Shown here in pieces: positions 43,165 to 53,247 of a DNA stretch of 58,382 nucleotides. How positions within the stretch are numbered: position 1 is the first letter of the stretch; each line of letters starts with the position of its first letter. Source of the DNA: Bacteroidota bacterium (lineage in GTDB: Bacteria > Bacteroidota > Bacteroidia > Bacteroidales > UBA7960); assembly GCA_007693555.1 (NCBI GenBank), contig REDJ01000095.1, forward strand, positions 1 through 58,382, read 5' to 3'. A program made the position numbers and the translations under genes. The notes under the pieces were generated by a model. It saw only the letters and a list, made by a program, of their open reading frames with translations, was not told the origin of the DNA and did not search any database.

Positions 43165-44838
43165 TTAATTTTTATGAATACTCTTTTTATGAATTAATTC
43201 TTCTGCGGTTTGCATCACCGCCTGGCTGGGTTTTTCGCCACCCAGCATTTTTGCTATCTCAAATACCCTGTCATTATCATCCACTTTTTTAATCAGGGTT
43301 TTGGTGAAATTATCTTCTGTATTTTTATATACGATAAAGTGTTTTTTACCCTTCGCTGCTACCTGTGGCAGGTGAGTTACCGATATAACCTGCATGTTAT
43401 TGGATATCTTTTCCAGAATATCACCGACCTTGAAACCAATTTCACCTGATACTCCGGTATCAATTTCATCAAAAATGATTGTTGGTAACAGGTTTTTAAG
43501 TGACACAACCGATTTCATGGCAAGCATCAACCTTGACAGCTCTCCTCCTGAGGCTATTCTGGCGAGTTCCTGGGGTTGTGTCCCCGGGTTAGCCGAAAAT
43601 AAAAAATTCAGCTCATCCATGCCATTTATAGTAAGATGAGCAATAGGTAACTGTTGGATGCGGAATTGTCCTTTGGGCATTCCGAGCTCTTTCAGCAAAC
43701 CGCTTATTTCATCTTCCAGAGGGGGTATGGCTTTTTTTCTGTCTTCACTGATTTTTTTGGCGTTTACTACAAGCTTCTCCTCCCATTCCATGCATTCCTT
43801 CTCCAGATTCTGAATTTCAATTTCCAGCGACTGGAAGCTGTCAATCTTTTCCTTAAACTCATCCCTCAACCGAATAAGCTCTTCAATATTTGCTGCAGAG
43901 TGTTTGTGCAAAAGTTTTTGCAGCAGGTCATAACGGTTTTGCAGTTCACGTGCTCTGCCGGGGTCATCTGAAACATCCTCACTCAATGTGACAATTTCAC
44001 GCGCAATATCTTTTAAATCAATTTCAGCAGATACCAAACGATTATGCAATTCCGCATAATGGCTGCTGTAATTTTCCAGATTTCTGAACTGCAGCAATAC
44101 CTCAGCCAGAAAAGACAGTATATTCTCCTGACTATTTTGCAGAAAAAAGTCAGCCTTGTCCAGGCTCATCTTTATTTCGGTGGCATGATTGAGTATTTCC
44201 AGCTCTGATTCTATTTCTGAGAATTCATCTGCGTTCAAACCGGCCTTATACAGTTCATCATATTGAAAATTCAGGTAATCTAGTTCAGAACGTGTTTGCC
44301 TTTCGGTCTCCTTAAGTTCCTCAAGGTTTTTCCTGATTTGCAAAAGCTTTTCAAAATCCTGCCTGTAACGACCAATTTGCGATGAAATACCTGCGAAAGT
44401 ATCGATGATATTATACCGGAATTCCGATTTACCGATGAGAAGATTCTGATGCTGGGAATGGATATCAATGAGCCTTTCTGCAATATCTTTCATTACATTG
44501 AGATTGACGGGGGTATCATTGATAAAAGCTCTTGATTTGCCCTGGGGGTTTATTTCTCTTCTGAATATGGATGTTTCTTCATAATCCAGTTCGTTCTGCT
44601 GAAAAATTTCCTTTTGACCAGGTTGATTGACATGGAAAGTACCTTCAATGATGCATTTTCGCTGCTGGTCATACAGTATCCTGGTATCTGCCCTTTGCCC
44701 CAAAATAAGGCCCAGAGCACCCAAAAGTATGGACTTTCCTGCCCCCGTTTCACCGGTTATGATTGTAAGACCGTCATCAAAGGAAATGTCCAGTTTTTCA
44801 ATCAGGGCATAGTTTTCAATCAGAAGACTTTTTAACAT
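43165..44838 (-). CDS. recN: DNA repair protein RecN
   Basis: A 557-residue SMC-like ATPase for double-strand break repair. Walker A GETGAGKSILLGALGLILG (about 29-47), long coiled coil (about 150-370), ABC signature region IASGGELSRLMLAMK and Walker B IIFDEIDTGVSGEIG near 460. It lies between the DUF4835 gene and fabI, all on the minus strand. Length typical. Confidence 0.95.
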   Translation of the reverse strand: MLKSLLIENYALIEKLDISFDDGLTIITGETGAGKSILLGALGLILGQRADTRILYDQQRKCIIEGTFHVNQPGQKEIFQQNELDYEETSIFRREINPQGKSRAFINDTPVNLNVMKDIAERLIDIHSQHQNLLIGKSEFRYNIIDTFAGISSQIGRYRQDFEKLLQIRKNLEELKETERQTRSELDYLNFQYDELYKAGLNADEFSEIESELEILNHATEIKMSLDKADFFLQNSQENILSFLAEVLLQFRNLENYSSHYAELHNRLVSAEIDLKDIAREIVTLSEDVSDDPGRARELQNRYDLLQKLLHKHSAANIEELIRLRDEFKEKIDSFQSLEIEIQNLEKECMEWEEKLVVNAKKISEDRKKAIPPLEDEISGLLKELGMPKGQFRIQQLPIAHLTINGMDELNFLFSANPGTQPQELARIASGGELSRLMLAMKSVVSLKNLLPTIIFDEIDTGVSGEIGFKVGDILEKISNNMQVISVTHLPQVAAKGKKHFIVYKNTEDNFTKTLIKKVDDNDRVFEIAKMLGGEKPSQAVMQTAEELIHKKSIHKN

Positions 44839-44939
44839 TTGAACCCAGGCTAATTTTTAGCAAGGCACAAAGTTAACAAACTTTGCAATACGCTGAAGAG
44901 TAAAATGAGAAAGTTAATAAGCCGATTTAAACAATTGTT

Positions 44940-45854
44940 TTAGCGTGTAGCTCCCCCGGCCTGGGTTATGCGCCGGTATCTGGCACTGTTTGCCGGATCT
45001 ATTTCGGTAAGAATTTGAACTACCTGGTTTTTTTCCATGGCAGGTGCTTCTGTAAACAGGTTAACCAATTCGTCTCCTTTTGTTGTCATAATGATCGACA
45101 TGAGGTAACTACCCGGTCTCTGGCGATGTACACTTTGCAGCATTTCAATGGCATTTACCACTTCGGCCCTTGCCATATCCATATTATCGGTCATTCTGTC
45201 AAATCCAAGTCTGTGGTAAGTATAGAGCGACTGTCGGATGTTTGTATAACGGGTATTAAAAATATTTTCCATAAGCCAGTAGCGATTTCGCTGACCCTCA
45301 AAGGATTTCCAGCCACGCTCAGGGGTGTTTTGTGCCAGATTTACAATTTGCTGGGCTTTTTCAAAATAAGGAGTACCTCCCAGGGGAGAAAAAGTATCAA
45401 AATCAAAACCGATGATCAGGTAGGCATAAAACGCAAGAACAGCCGTAAGATTAGTTGTAAAGACATTATCGGCATACTCAAGTGTCTGATTTTCGACATA
45501 TCTGAATGAAAAATCACGGTCATTCATATTAAGTATCGGTGAACTGTAAGAGGTTTTAAAAACAGGCCTTCTTGATTGCACCTGGATGGTTCCGCGATAT
45601 TCATCGCTACCCAGCTTTTCGTTGATGGTAATAAGAATACTGGCTTCTATCCTCTCTTCCGATCTGAACTGGTAACCTGTCCAGTTTCTTTGATTCATAA
45701 ACTCAAAAATGGAAGACTGGAGAGTTTGAAGTATCTGCCGGTCGGTTTCAGACATGCCCGGAGAGGAAATCTGAACCATGCATTGCAATTCCTGGGATTT
45801 TAAATGAGAAGATAAAAAAGAAACAAACAGAAAAAGAATGAGAACTTTACGCAT
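44940..45854 (-). CDS. DUF4835 family exported protein (PorD-like)
   Basis: A 304-residue protein with a Sec signal peptide (residues 1-20). The body matches the Bacteroidota family DUF4835 by its MVQISSPGMSETDRQILQTL start, IQVQSRRPVF, FAYADN-like YADNVFTTNLTAVLAFYAYLIIGFD and GFDRMTDNMDMARAEV. Members cluster with recN and coaBC, and a homologue (PorD) has been linked to type IX secretion or gliding. Role here inferred. Confidence 0.85.
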   Translation of the reverse strand: MRKVLILFLFVSFLSSHLKSQELQCMVQISSPGMSETDRQILQTLQSSIFEFMNQRNWTGYQFRSEERIEASILITINEKLGSDEYRGTIQVQSRRPVFKTSYSSPILNMNDRDFSFRYVENQTLEYADNVFTTNLTAVLAFYAYLIIGFDFDTFSPLGGTPYFEKAQQIVNLAQNTPERGWKSFEGQRNRYWLMENIFNTRYTNIRQSLYTYHRLGFDRMTDNMDMARAEVVNAIEMLQSVHRQRPGSYLMSIIMTTKGDELVNLFTEAPAMEKNQVVQILTEIDPANSARYRRITQAGGATR

Positions 45855-45913
45855 AATTGTAATGATAAAAAAGGCTATGAAATATTTTCTTTCAATATTA
45901 AAAAAAGAAAACC

Positions 45914-47116
45914 TTATTTTTCAAAAAATGTTTTTAGTTTATCGGCAATGTCTCCGGCAACCTGTTTTTTACTCTTTAATTCAAACCCGGAAACCTGATT
46001 TTTATTGTCTAAAATAGTAATTTTATTGGTATCGGTACCAAATCCTGCCCCCTTATCTTTAAGTGAGTTTAAAACGATAAAATCCAGATTTTTTTTATCG
46101 AGTTTTTTACGTGCGTTTTCCCTTTCATTGTCAGTTTCCAGGGCAAATCCTGCAAGTATTTGGAGGGGTATCTTCATTTTACCCAGCGAGGCCAGGATAT
46201 CAGGATTGGGGATTAATTCTATGTGAAGGCTTTTATCACTGCTTTTCATTTTTACCGGGTGTTGAGTGCGGGGTTTGAAATCGCTTACCGCTGCAGTTAA
46301 AACAGCAGCATCCATATCTGGAAAAAGTTTCATGCAGAAATTATACATTTCTTCAGCATTTGTAACATCAGCGCGTTCAATAGATGTATTTTCAACCACG
46401 AGATTAACCGGGCCTGCAACCAGTTTAACCTCTGCCCCACGCCGGGCAAGTTCCTCAGCAAGGGCGAAGCCCATCTTTCCTGACGAATAGTTTCCTATAA
46501 ACCTGACAGGGTCAATATTTTCGTAGGTAGGACCGGCTGTGATCAGTATCTTTTTTCCCTTGAAATCAGAATTTTGAGAAAAATAACTTTTTATAACTTC
46601 AAATATTTCTTCAGGTTCTTCCATTCGTCCTTTCCCCTCGTAACCGCATGCAAGATAACCGCTTGCGGGTTCAATGATTTCAACCTGCTGCTCTTTCAAA
46701 TATGCAAGGTTTCTTTGAAAAGCAAAGTTTTCATACATCTTGCAATTCATGGCAGGTGCCATAAAAACCTTTTTATCAAAGGCTATAAGTGAAGTAGACA
46801 AGGCATCATCGGCAATACCATTGGCGTACTTCCCAATAATATTGGCAGTGGCGGGTGCTACGACAAAAATATCACCCCAATCGGTAAGACTAATATGTTC
46901 GGTTGTGTAATCATTTTCTTCACCAAAAACCTTATCATACACTTTATTCTGTGAAAGGGATTCAATAGTAACCCGCGTTACAAACCACATGGCGCTTTCT
47001 GTGGCCACTACACGAACCTCGGCTCCTGCTTTCTTAAAGAGCCTGATAAGAAACATGCTCTTGTATGCAGCAATTCCTCCACTGATACCAAGTAGTATTT
47101 TTTTTCCCTCAAGCAT
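45914..47116 (-). CDS. coaBC: Bifunctional phosphopantothenoylcysteine synthase/decarboxylase CoaBC
   Basis: A 400-residue coenzyme A pathway enzyme. The N-terminal flavoprotein decarboxylase (about 1-180) has GISGGIAAYKSMFLIRLFKK, PAMNCKMYEN and ACGYEGKGRM. The C-terminal synthase (about 185-400) has ITAGPTYENIDPVRFIGN, SSGKMG and AVLTAAVSDFKP. Both halves look complete. It is between rpoZ and the DUF4835 gene in the conserved block. Confidence 0.95.
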   Translation of the reverse strand: MLEGKKILLGISGGIAAYKSMFLIRLFKKAGAEVRVVATESAMWFVTRVTIESLSQNKVYDKVFGEENDYTTEHISLTDWGDIFVVAPATANIIGKYANGIADDALSTSLIAFDKKVFMAPAMNCKMYENFAFQRNLAYLKEQQVEIIEPASGYLACGYEGKGRMEEPEEIFEVIKSYFSQNSDFKGKKILITAGPTYENIDPVRFIGNYSSGKMGFALAEELARRGAEVKLVAGPVNLVVENTSIERADVTNAEEMYNFCMKLFPDMDAAVLTAAVSDFKPRTQHPVKMKSSDKSLHIELIPNPDILASLGKMKIPLQILAGFALETDNERENARKKLDKKNLDFIVLNSLKDKGAGFGTDTNKITILDNKNQVSGFELKSKKQVAGDIADKLKTFFEK

Positions 47117-47336
47117 TTATGAATCTGGTTTATGCGATGGTTTTTGTAAACTTCCTTTTTTAAAAAGTCAAAAGCAGGTTGCGCTTTGGTGATTACTTCA
47201 CTTTGTAAAAACACAAAGAGTTTTTGAAGTTGAAAATCATTCAGATAATCCAAATTGAAAAATTATCTCGAAAGAATACCACTAAAGGTAAGATTTCAAA
47301 AATTCAAAAACCCTTTAAGCAGAAAAACAGGACTAT

Positions 47337-47657
47337 TTATTCCGATTCGGGAACCCTGTAATAAATTTTATCTTCAAGGTATTCACTGATAGCTATCAGG
47401 CTGGGCTTGGGAAGTTGCTCGTAATAACGGGCAATTTCAATTTGCTCACGGTTTTCAAAAACTTCTTCAAGATTATCAGTAGAGGTTGCAAACTCAGAGA
47501 GTTTGTTATTCAGTTCCTCTTTCATTTCCAGTCCTATCTGGTTTGCCCTTTTTGCAATGATTACAACCGATTGATAAATATTTTCTGTTTTGGGATCAAA
47601 TTTCCTGAGATCGCGGGTTACAGTATTGTTGTCCGTTTTTAACTTTTTATAATCCAT
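47337..47657 (-). CDS. rpoZ: RNA polymerase omega subunit (Bacteroidota type)
   Basis: A 106-residue protein with the RpoZ helix region ENIYQSVVIIAKRANQIG (about 25-42), typical of the Bacteroidota omega family (RpoZ/K). It assists folding and assembly of beta-prime. It starts 33 bases after bamD and is 220 bases from coaBC; that gap shows no gene. Very short, but the context bamD-rpoZ-coaBC is well conserved in the phylum. Confidence 0.9.
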   Translation of the reverse strand: MDYKKLKTDNNTVTRDLRKFDPKTENIYQSVVIIAKRANQIGLEMKEELNNKLSEFATSTDNLEEVFENREQIEIARYYEQLPKPSLIAISEYLEDKIYYRVPESE

Positions 47658-47689
47658 GGTACAATTATGATAATGATTTAATAATTTCT

Positions 47690-48532
47690 TTAATTTTCGC
47701 TTTGAGCTTGCGCAGCAGCGATTTCTTCCAGTTCATCAATTTTTGTAAGGGAAGTGGACAACATACGGTTAGCAGAGGTTAATAATTCTGAATCGGGAAA
47801 CCTGTTTGCAAATCGCCTGTGTGCATCCACAACATTTCTGTATCTTTCAAGTTGCCTTATCTGAATTGAGTTTTCGGCAAACAAAAAATGTGAACGAATT
47901 ATGTAATACATGGCTTCTTCCCTGTATTCTGTATCAGGAAAATCCCTGATAACATTTCTGAAAGAAGTAACTGCAGCCGTATAATCCCTGAGATTATAAT
48001 ACAACATGGCTGTTTCAAATGCTTTTACCTCAAGTTTACCACGTAACTCATCTATGAGTTTATTGGCCTCTTCAACCCTGTGACTGTTGGGGTATCTGTT
48101 TGTGAAAGCCTGTAGTTCGCGTATGGCTTCCCTTGTTGGGGTCTGGTCAAGGCTGGGGCGCGGAGAAAGCAGATACTTGCAGTAGGCACTCATGAAAAGA
48201 AACTCTTCGGCATGTTCGCTGCGGGGAAACCCCTGTGTGAATGTTCTAAAATAATGTGCAGCCAGTATGTAGTCACCCTGCTTGTAATGAGCCATCGCAT
48301 AATAATAGTTAAGGGTTTCTGCCTGTGCGGTACCCCTGAAAGCAGGGATGACATCTGTTAACAAACCCAATGCACGATGATAATCTTCATTATAATAATA
48401 CTCAATGGCTTTCTCTTTTTTAAGCATTACGTCATCACTTTTTAAAAGCCTTTGGTATTTGCTGCAGGAAGTAAAAATCAGCAGAAAAATGGTTATTACG
48501 AAAACTCCTTTTGTCAATTTCTTTTTTAGCAT
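47690..48532 (-). CDS. bamD: Outer-membrane assembly lipoprotein BamD
   Basis: A 280-residue lipoprotein: signal peptide with lipobox FTSC (Cys23), then TPR-type helical repeats (GDYILAAHYFRTFTQGFP, FVNRYPNSHRVEEAN-like, VTSFRNVIRDFPDTEY). BamD supports BamA in inserting barrel proteins into the outer membrane. First gene of the block; a promoter candidate is at 48579-48611. Confidence 0.93.
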   Translation of the reverse strand: MLKKKLTKGVFVITIFLLIFTSCSKYQRLLKSDDVMLKKEKAIEYYYNEDYHRALGLLTDVIPAFRGTAQAETLNYYYAMAHYKQGDYILAAHYFRTFTQGFPRSEHAEEFLFMSAYCKYLLSPRPSLDQTPTREAIRELQAFTNRYPNSHRVEEANKLIDELRGKLEVKAFETAMLYYNLRDYTAAVTSFRNVIRDFPDTEYREEAMYYIIRSHFLFAENSIQIRQLERYRNVVDAHRRFANRFPDSELLTSANRMLSTSLTKIDELEEIAAAQAQSEN

Positions 48533-48578
48533 GAAGTATGCGCTTATATGTTTTTTATGTGCTTTTCAAAACAATTTG

Positions 48579-48611
48579 CAAAGGTAATTAATTCTTTGAT
48601 TTATTGCGCAA
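48579..48611 (-). promoter_or_regulatory. Candidate bamD promoter
   Basis: Minus-strand -7 box TACCTTTG (complement of 48579-48586), with a TTG -33 box (complement of 48609-48611) 22 bases away, about 45 bases before the bamD start. The spacing is slightly long. Confidence 0.45.
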
Positions 48612-48825
48612 TGAAAACGTCAAAGTAAAAACATAATTATGAATATGTTTGGAATTTTAGGAAATAATAACAATGCAGCTACATTGGTTTAACTTCTATA
48701 TTCTATGTAAAAAAATTTAATATCAAACTCATACGGTTATTTTGGAAGATTTCAAGATAAACAATCAAAAAAAATCCGGATAAAAAACTTAGTATCCCCA
48801 ATGTGAAATCACCCTTGATTGCTAT

Positions 48826-50094
48826 TTAATTTCGAATGAATTTTTTTACAATATTTTCTGGAGAATCTACAACAAATAAATAAACTCCGGGGCTTAGTTG
48901 GTCTATGGCGACACTTCGCTTTTCCGGATGCAACTTTCCGGAAAGGATAGTTCTTCCTGTAGTATCAAATATTTTATATGACATTCCGGCTAAATGGTTT
49001 GGAAATTCAATGTTTAATTTTTTCGACCCGGGATTCGGATAAATAACCAGTTGGCCCTGCCACTGATTATCTATCATATTAAGAGATATTTCGTCCAGGT
49101 AGTGACTTAAAAAAGATGTTAAATCAACAAGATGTAGTTTCTGGTGAACAGTAACTACTGAGTATGAAAAAAACTCATTGGAAATGAAATACATTAACCC
49201 ATCTTCAGTAGCAATACCTTCTACCTGGTGGAAGGGAAGGTTTAGTGAAACTTTTCTTTTGTTGCCTGAAAAGAAATCAAACGGCTGAAAGTCATAAAGC
49301 AAAAACAGAAAGGGTTGTAAAAGCATTGAGTATCCAGTTAAGACAATCAGATTTTTATTTTCAAAATATGTTGATCCGGTAATAAGTCCTTCTACATCAT
49401 AAGAATTTCTGAACTGTGCAACATAGGTACCTGGCTCTTTAGGCATGCTGTAAATACTGCTTTTCTGACTGACCCATTCTTTGGTAAATAAATAAATGCT
49501 GTCAGAAGTTACTATAAATGCCTCGCAGTCAAAATCAGTATTATTGGGTCCTGTGGGTGAAAAATCTGTTTGCAAGGAATATGTAAAATGAATGGTATCT
49601 ATGACAGGAGAATTGGCAAGGAGGGAATTCTTTTCAATTCTCAGGATTTTAAGGTCGGTTCTGTTTCCATTTGCATTATTCCCAAAGTCACCAACATAAA
49701 CATAATCATTATCCTGCGATATTTCTTCCCAATCTGTATTAACCGTCCCTGTCAATGGATAAGACTGGTAATTTTGAATATCAGTGGTATCAAATGCGTA
49801 AAGATTGATATCTGTATCATCGTTGTGTGTCCATATTCTTTCATCCCATAAGATCAATCCTGATGTTTCAATCATTGTCTCGGGTAAATCCCAACTGGTT
49901 ATCACCGAAATTATTTCAGAAGAATACATACAACTTCCGTCATTTTGTGTTGCCAAGGAGTCAAAATTAATGGCCAATGGATCTGTACAGCCCATATTTT
50001 GGGCGGCTACCGAACATAAAATCAGTACAGACAAACAACAGCCAAAAAATATTTTTAAGAAATGTATATTTATTTTTCGCAGTTTTTTTTCCAC
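48826..50094 (-). CDS. Type IX-secreted protein with beta-propeller-like body
   Basis: A 422-residue exported protein. The signal peptide (1-31) is followed by GCTDPLAINFDSLATQNDGS, a small Cys motif common in Bacteroidota surface proteins. The body (about 60-330) has repeated YVYVGDFGNN and DFDCEAFIV-type strands suggesting a propeller-like fold. The C-terminal 80 residues are a type A sorting domain (VYPNPGSKKLNIEF, GRTILSGKL, LSPGVYLFVV, KKFIRN) for export through type IX secretion. Activity unknown. No secretion genes besides the DUF4835 homologue are in the window. Confidence 0.85.
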   Translation of the reverse strand: MEKKLRKINIHFLKIFFGCCLSVLILCSVAAQNMGCTDPLAINFDSLATQNDGSCMYSSEIISVITSWDLPETMIETSGLILWDERIWTHNDDTDINLYAFDTTDIQNYQSYPLTGTVNTDWEEISQDNDYVYVGDFGNNANGNRTDLKILRIEKNSLLANSPVIDTIHFTYSLQTDFSPTGPNNTDFDCEAFIVTSDSIYLFTKEWVSQKSSIYSMPKEPGTYVAQFRNSYDVEGLITGSTYFENKNLIVLTGYSMLLQPFLFLLYDFQPFDFFSGNKRKVSLNLPFHQVEGIATEDGLMYFISNEFFSYSVVTVHQKLHLVDLTSFLSHYLDEISLNMIDNQWQGQLVIYPNPGSKKLNIEFPNHLAGMSYKIFDTTGRTILSGKLHPEKRSVAIDQLSPGVYLFVVDSPENIVKKFIRN

Positions 50095-50255
50095 CTTCCC
50101 AATTTTTAATTACTATTTAACTGTCTTAAAGCAAACATTTTAAATGAAATCAAACATAAAGGTAATTATTTTTAAATTGAAAAATATTACATGCTCTGCC
50201 CATTCAGAAAATCGCAGCAATACTTTATTAAACTGTTATAAATGACAAGAAAAAG

Positions 50256-50984
50256 TCAAAAAGTTAGATGAAACCCAAGAGTCCAGTTTTCAGGTTTGAA
50301 ACCAACTGCAAATTTCCTGGATTTTTTAATATCAGGTAATCTTGATTCAGCAGTTTTAATTCTGTAAGCCATGGATCCCAATGTAAAATCTAATCCAAAA
50401 TTCCTGTAAATATTCATTCTGAAGCCCGGCACCAGCCCGGTTTGAAAATACTGGCGTTTTGATTCGTAAGTAGTATAATGGGTAGTAAAATAATCATTAC
50501 CAGGCATTGTACCCGGAACAAACGCACGGTGTTCATCTACGTTTTTTTCAAAATCATACTGGGAAATCAGGGTTAACATAAAACGTGACTTTTCACTCAA
50601 ATTTAAATTATACTGGAAGTATGCCAATGGGCCAAAAACACTCCTTTGTGACACAGAATTGGAAGTACTAAAGCTTATTGCAAAGCCGCTATCGTAACGA
50701 GGTTTATTAACACCTGGGTTCCATTCATCTTTTCTTAAATTGAGCGAAAAACCCAACCCGTAATAAAAATTTGATCTGAGTTTTCTTCCGATTGCAACAG
50801 AGAGTTTAAAATCATTGATTTCTTTATCACTTAGCTGAGAAGGCCAACCAGCTGGCAGGTTCTCAGCTTTATCCTCGTAAACATAATTATAGCCCAGGCT
50901 GGTATTCAGAATAAAATTATGCTCATTTTGCGCGCTTAATTCTGCAACACAAAAAATTAAAAACATCGTAAATAAATACCTCAT
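50256..50984 (-). CDS. Exported probable outer-membrane beta-barrel protein
   Basis: A 242-residue protein with a signal peptide (1-18, ending LSA). About eight to ten amphipathic strands follow, and the last residue is Phe (GFHLTF), the usual barrel C-terminus. It follows the lipoprotein gene at 51053-51895 by about 68 bases. Function unknown; porin-like family not assignable. Confidence 0.7.
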   Translation of the reverse strand: MRYLFTMFLIFCVAELSAQNEHNFILNTSLGYNYVYEDKAENLPAGWPSQLSDKEINDFKLSVAIGRKLRSNFYYGLGFSLNLRKDEWNPGVNKPRYDSGFAISFSTSNSVSQRSVFGPLAYFQYNLNLSEKSRFMLTLISQYDFEKNVDEHRAFVPGTMPGNDYFTTHYTTYESKRQYFQTGLVPGFRMNIYRNFGLDFTLGSMAYRIKTAESRLPDIKKSRKFAVGFKPENWTLGFHLTF

Positions 50985-51052
50985 AAAAGATTTAATAAAT
51001 GGTTACAAATTATATAACAACAATTTAACCGTTCTTCTTTTCAGCGGTTAAA

Positions 51053-51895
51053 TCAGAAAGAACTCCATTCAATAAGTTCAAAATCCGGGGGGTTGCCACT
51101 TGCGGTGCATCTGTAAGTAGCCACAGGATTTCTTCTTATCCAGTTTTCATGAAAAGTTTCAAATTCGATAACGTATTCTATTTCATATTCCTTATACTTG
51201 GGCTGTGCGTTGGGATAACGGAGTCTTAACAACTCAATAAGGCCATCGTGCAACAACCTTTCAAACATTTCTGTAATGGCAGCCTCAGCACCATGGTTTT
51301 CATAAATAGCAGCCAAATCAGGATCAAAGTAATTACCCTCTTCATCTTTATTAAGACGACGAGTCTGTAACCGGAAATCGAAATTCAAAAAAAATGAACT
51401 GGCTCCATAATAATAGCCGAATTCATCAAATGCCGGATGAGGAATAGGATCAATTTCAACGATAAATGCATAATCATCCTGTTCCATTGTGAACTTATTA
51501 AGAAGTGCATCCTCAATGGTGTTTATCATTTTTTCTTCGCCATAACCCACTCCGGTCTCATTAATGGCATAAGCTTTAAAGTACCATGTTCCGGAAGTTA
51601 AATCTGAGATAGTTCTTTCAAAATATCCCCCACCACCGCCATCCTCAGTTAAATGCGTATAACTTTGAAGAGAAGGATCCGGTATTGTACATCCGACAAA
51701 ACCCCTTTCAATTATATCAGAGCCACTATTACCGGTAACCCTGCCCCTGATATAAATACTGGTTGTGGTAGGTGCAAGTATCTCGGATGTTTCCACTGAT
51801 GGTAAAGTAGCATCTTTTTTACAACCCGGAAGCAAACCTGCCAGCGGGAGTATTAATAAAAAAAGAAAGAATGTAAAATTTGCTTTCATATTCAT
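51053..51895 (-). CDS. Lipoprotein with fibronectin-III-like domain
   Basis: The open frame starts at 51937, but the ATG at 51895 gives a good lipoprotein signal (MNMKANFTFF then LLPGC). Mature protein of about 255 residues. Residues about 30-115 look like the cell-surface fibronectin-III-like module (TTTSIYIRGRVTG, ERGFVGC, TWYFKAYAINETGVGYGEE). The C-terminal half is unassigned. It lies upstream of the barrel-like gene and may be its partner. Confidence 0.7.
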   Translation of the reverse strand: MNMKANFTFFLFLLILPLAGLLPGCKKDATLPSVETSEILAPTTTSIYIRGRVTGNSGSDIIERGFVGCTIPDPSLQSYTHLTEDGGGGGYFERTISDLTSGTWYFKAYAINETGVGYGEEKMINTIEDALLNKFTMEQDDYAFIVEIDPIPHPAFDEFGYYYGASSFFLNFDFRLQTRRLNKDEEGNYFDPDLAAIYENHGAEAAITEMFERLLHDGLIELLRLRYPNAQPKYKEYEIEYVIEFETFHENWIRRNPVATYRCTASGNPPDFELIEWSSF

Positions 51896-51937
51896 TTTAT
51901 TTGCGGATTTCAAATGAACTAGCCTGAACTGGACCAT

Positions 51938-52350
51938 TTATCAATTATCCTGATATATCGGTCTTTAATATTCTAAGCTATGTAAAGATGTGCTTCTAAT
52001 TCAGCTCATAAGTACTCCTACGGCAGTATTTCTCATAATCCCTCTGAACTGCCATTTTTTCATCAAATATAGATGTAAAAAGTAAATATTTGTAGATTTT
52101 AACAGGAAAATCCACAGGGCAGGTAAAGTGAAAATCTGTTTTTTTTATCAATGCAAAACACTGAAACAACAAAATCAACTTAGGCTCCGACTAGCATTCT
52201 ATCCGGAATATTCAGTAATCCGGCGCAGAGTCATTTGATTTGGCAGCATTTCCCATGTGAACAATTTCTGAAACTCATGGTTTAAAAAATTATGCTTTTC
52301 TAAATTCAAATAATTCGGACATCAGTTATTTGTGAGCCACACAAGTTATA
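51938..52350. other. Intergenic region before the AraC-type regulator
   Basis: About 413 bases. A minus-strand 60-codon frame (51996-52178) has no recognisable domain and no clear ribosome-binding site, so it is not called. A minus-strand TATATTTG -7 box is at 52074-52081, without a clear -33 box. Otherwise nothing recognised. Confidence 0.6.
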
Positions 52351-53160
52351 ATGAATGAGATGAATGGTATTTGTTTCTATGTTCCAATTAAACAGCCGTT
52401 GCGGGATATTGTGCAATCATTTTGGCAGGTAACCAGGCAGAATCAATTTAGAAAGGAAATTATAATCCCCAAGGGAATCGTGGAGATTATTTTCAATTTT
52501 TCAATGGAAACGAAGTTTCAGGCCAACCTTTATGATTCTGAATTTATAATACCCAGGTGTTTTGTACAGGGCTATCATACCGGTCCTATCAATCTTGCAT
52601 TGCCCGTAAGCCAGTCTCTTTATGGTGCAGTACTTCACACAGCTGCTGCTAAACAAATATTGGGTGTACCGCCCGGTGAGTTTGCACGACAGTGCATTGA
52701 TCTGACTATGATCAATCCTTCTTTTGATTCCCTGTGGCATCAGCTTACCGAAAAAAAATCATTCCAGGAAAGGACGATGCTTTTGTCGCACTGGATTTTG
52801 AAACGCATGTCTGGTTTATCAGACCGGGACCAGTATTTTAATAAATTATTTACTGTAAGTATATCCGTAAATCTTACAGTTCCGGGTATTTCAGACTTGC
52901 TATGTTATTCTCCCCGACACTTATCCAGAAAATTTTATGAATTGTCGGGGTTAAATACTGAGCAAGCCCTTCTGTATCTGAAATATTTAAAAGCAAAAAA
53001 GCTAATTCATCAATCTGGTTTTACCCTTTCACAAATTGCTTACGCTTGCGAATTCTCTGATCAGTCGCACTTTATTAAAACCTTCAGATCATTTACAGAT
53101 CTATCTCCCAAAGAATACCGAACAAAGAAGAGTAAAATTCCCGGGCACTATTTTGAATGA
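52351..53160 (+). CDS. AraC-family transcriptional regulator
   Basis: A 269-residue regulator. The N-terminal sensor region (about 1-150, with VQSFWQVTRQNQFRKEIIIPKG and FVQGYHTGP) is the type found in many Bacteroidota AraC proteins. The C-terminal double helix-turn-helix (about 165-262) includes ISDLLCYSPRHLSRKFYEL and LSQIAYACEFSDQSHFIKTFR. The cupin gene follows 87 bases downstream on the same strand and may be its target. Confidence 0.9.
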   Translation: MNEMNGICFYVPIKQPLRDIVQSFWQVTRQNQFRKEIIIPKGIVEIIFNFSMETKFQANLYDSEFIIPRCFVQGYHTGPINLALPVSQSLYGAVLHTAAAKQILGVPPGEFARQCIDLTMINPSFDSLWHQLTEKKSFQERTMLLSHWILKRMSGLSDRDQYFNKLFTVSISVNLTVPGISDLLCYSPRHLSRKFYELSGLNTEQALLYLKYLKAKKLIHQSGFTLSQIAYACEFSDQSHFIKTFRSFTDLSPKEYRTKKSKIPGHYFE

Positions 53161-53247
53161 AAATGTCCGTTAAATACAATTTTTAAGCTTCTGTGGTTGT
53201 ATATTTTTGCTACTTAATTTTATTAAGTCTAAATAAAGATAAGAACA

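Noticed and set aside
47008-47253. 81-codon minus-strand frame overlapping the coaBC start
   Set aside because: Mostly within coaBC in another frame; the remainder shows no conservation that I recognise.
51996-52178. 60-codon minus-strand frame before the AraC gene
   Set aside because: No domain, no ribosome-binding site, composition like intergenic DNA.
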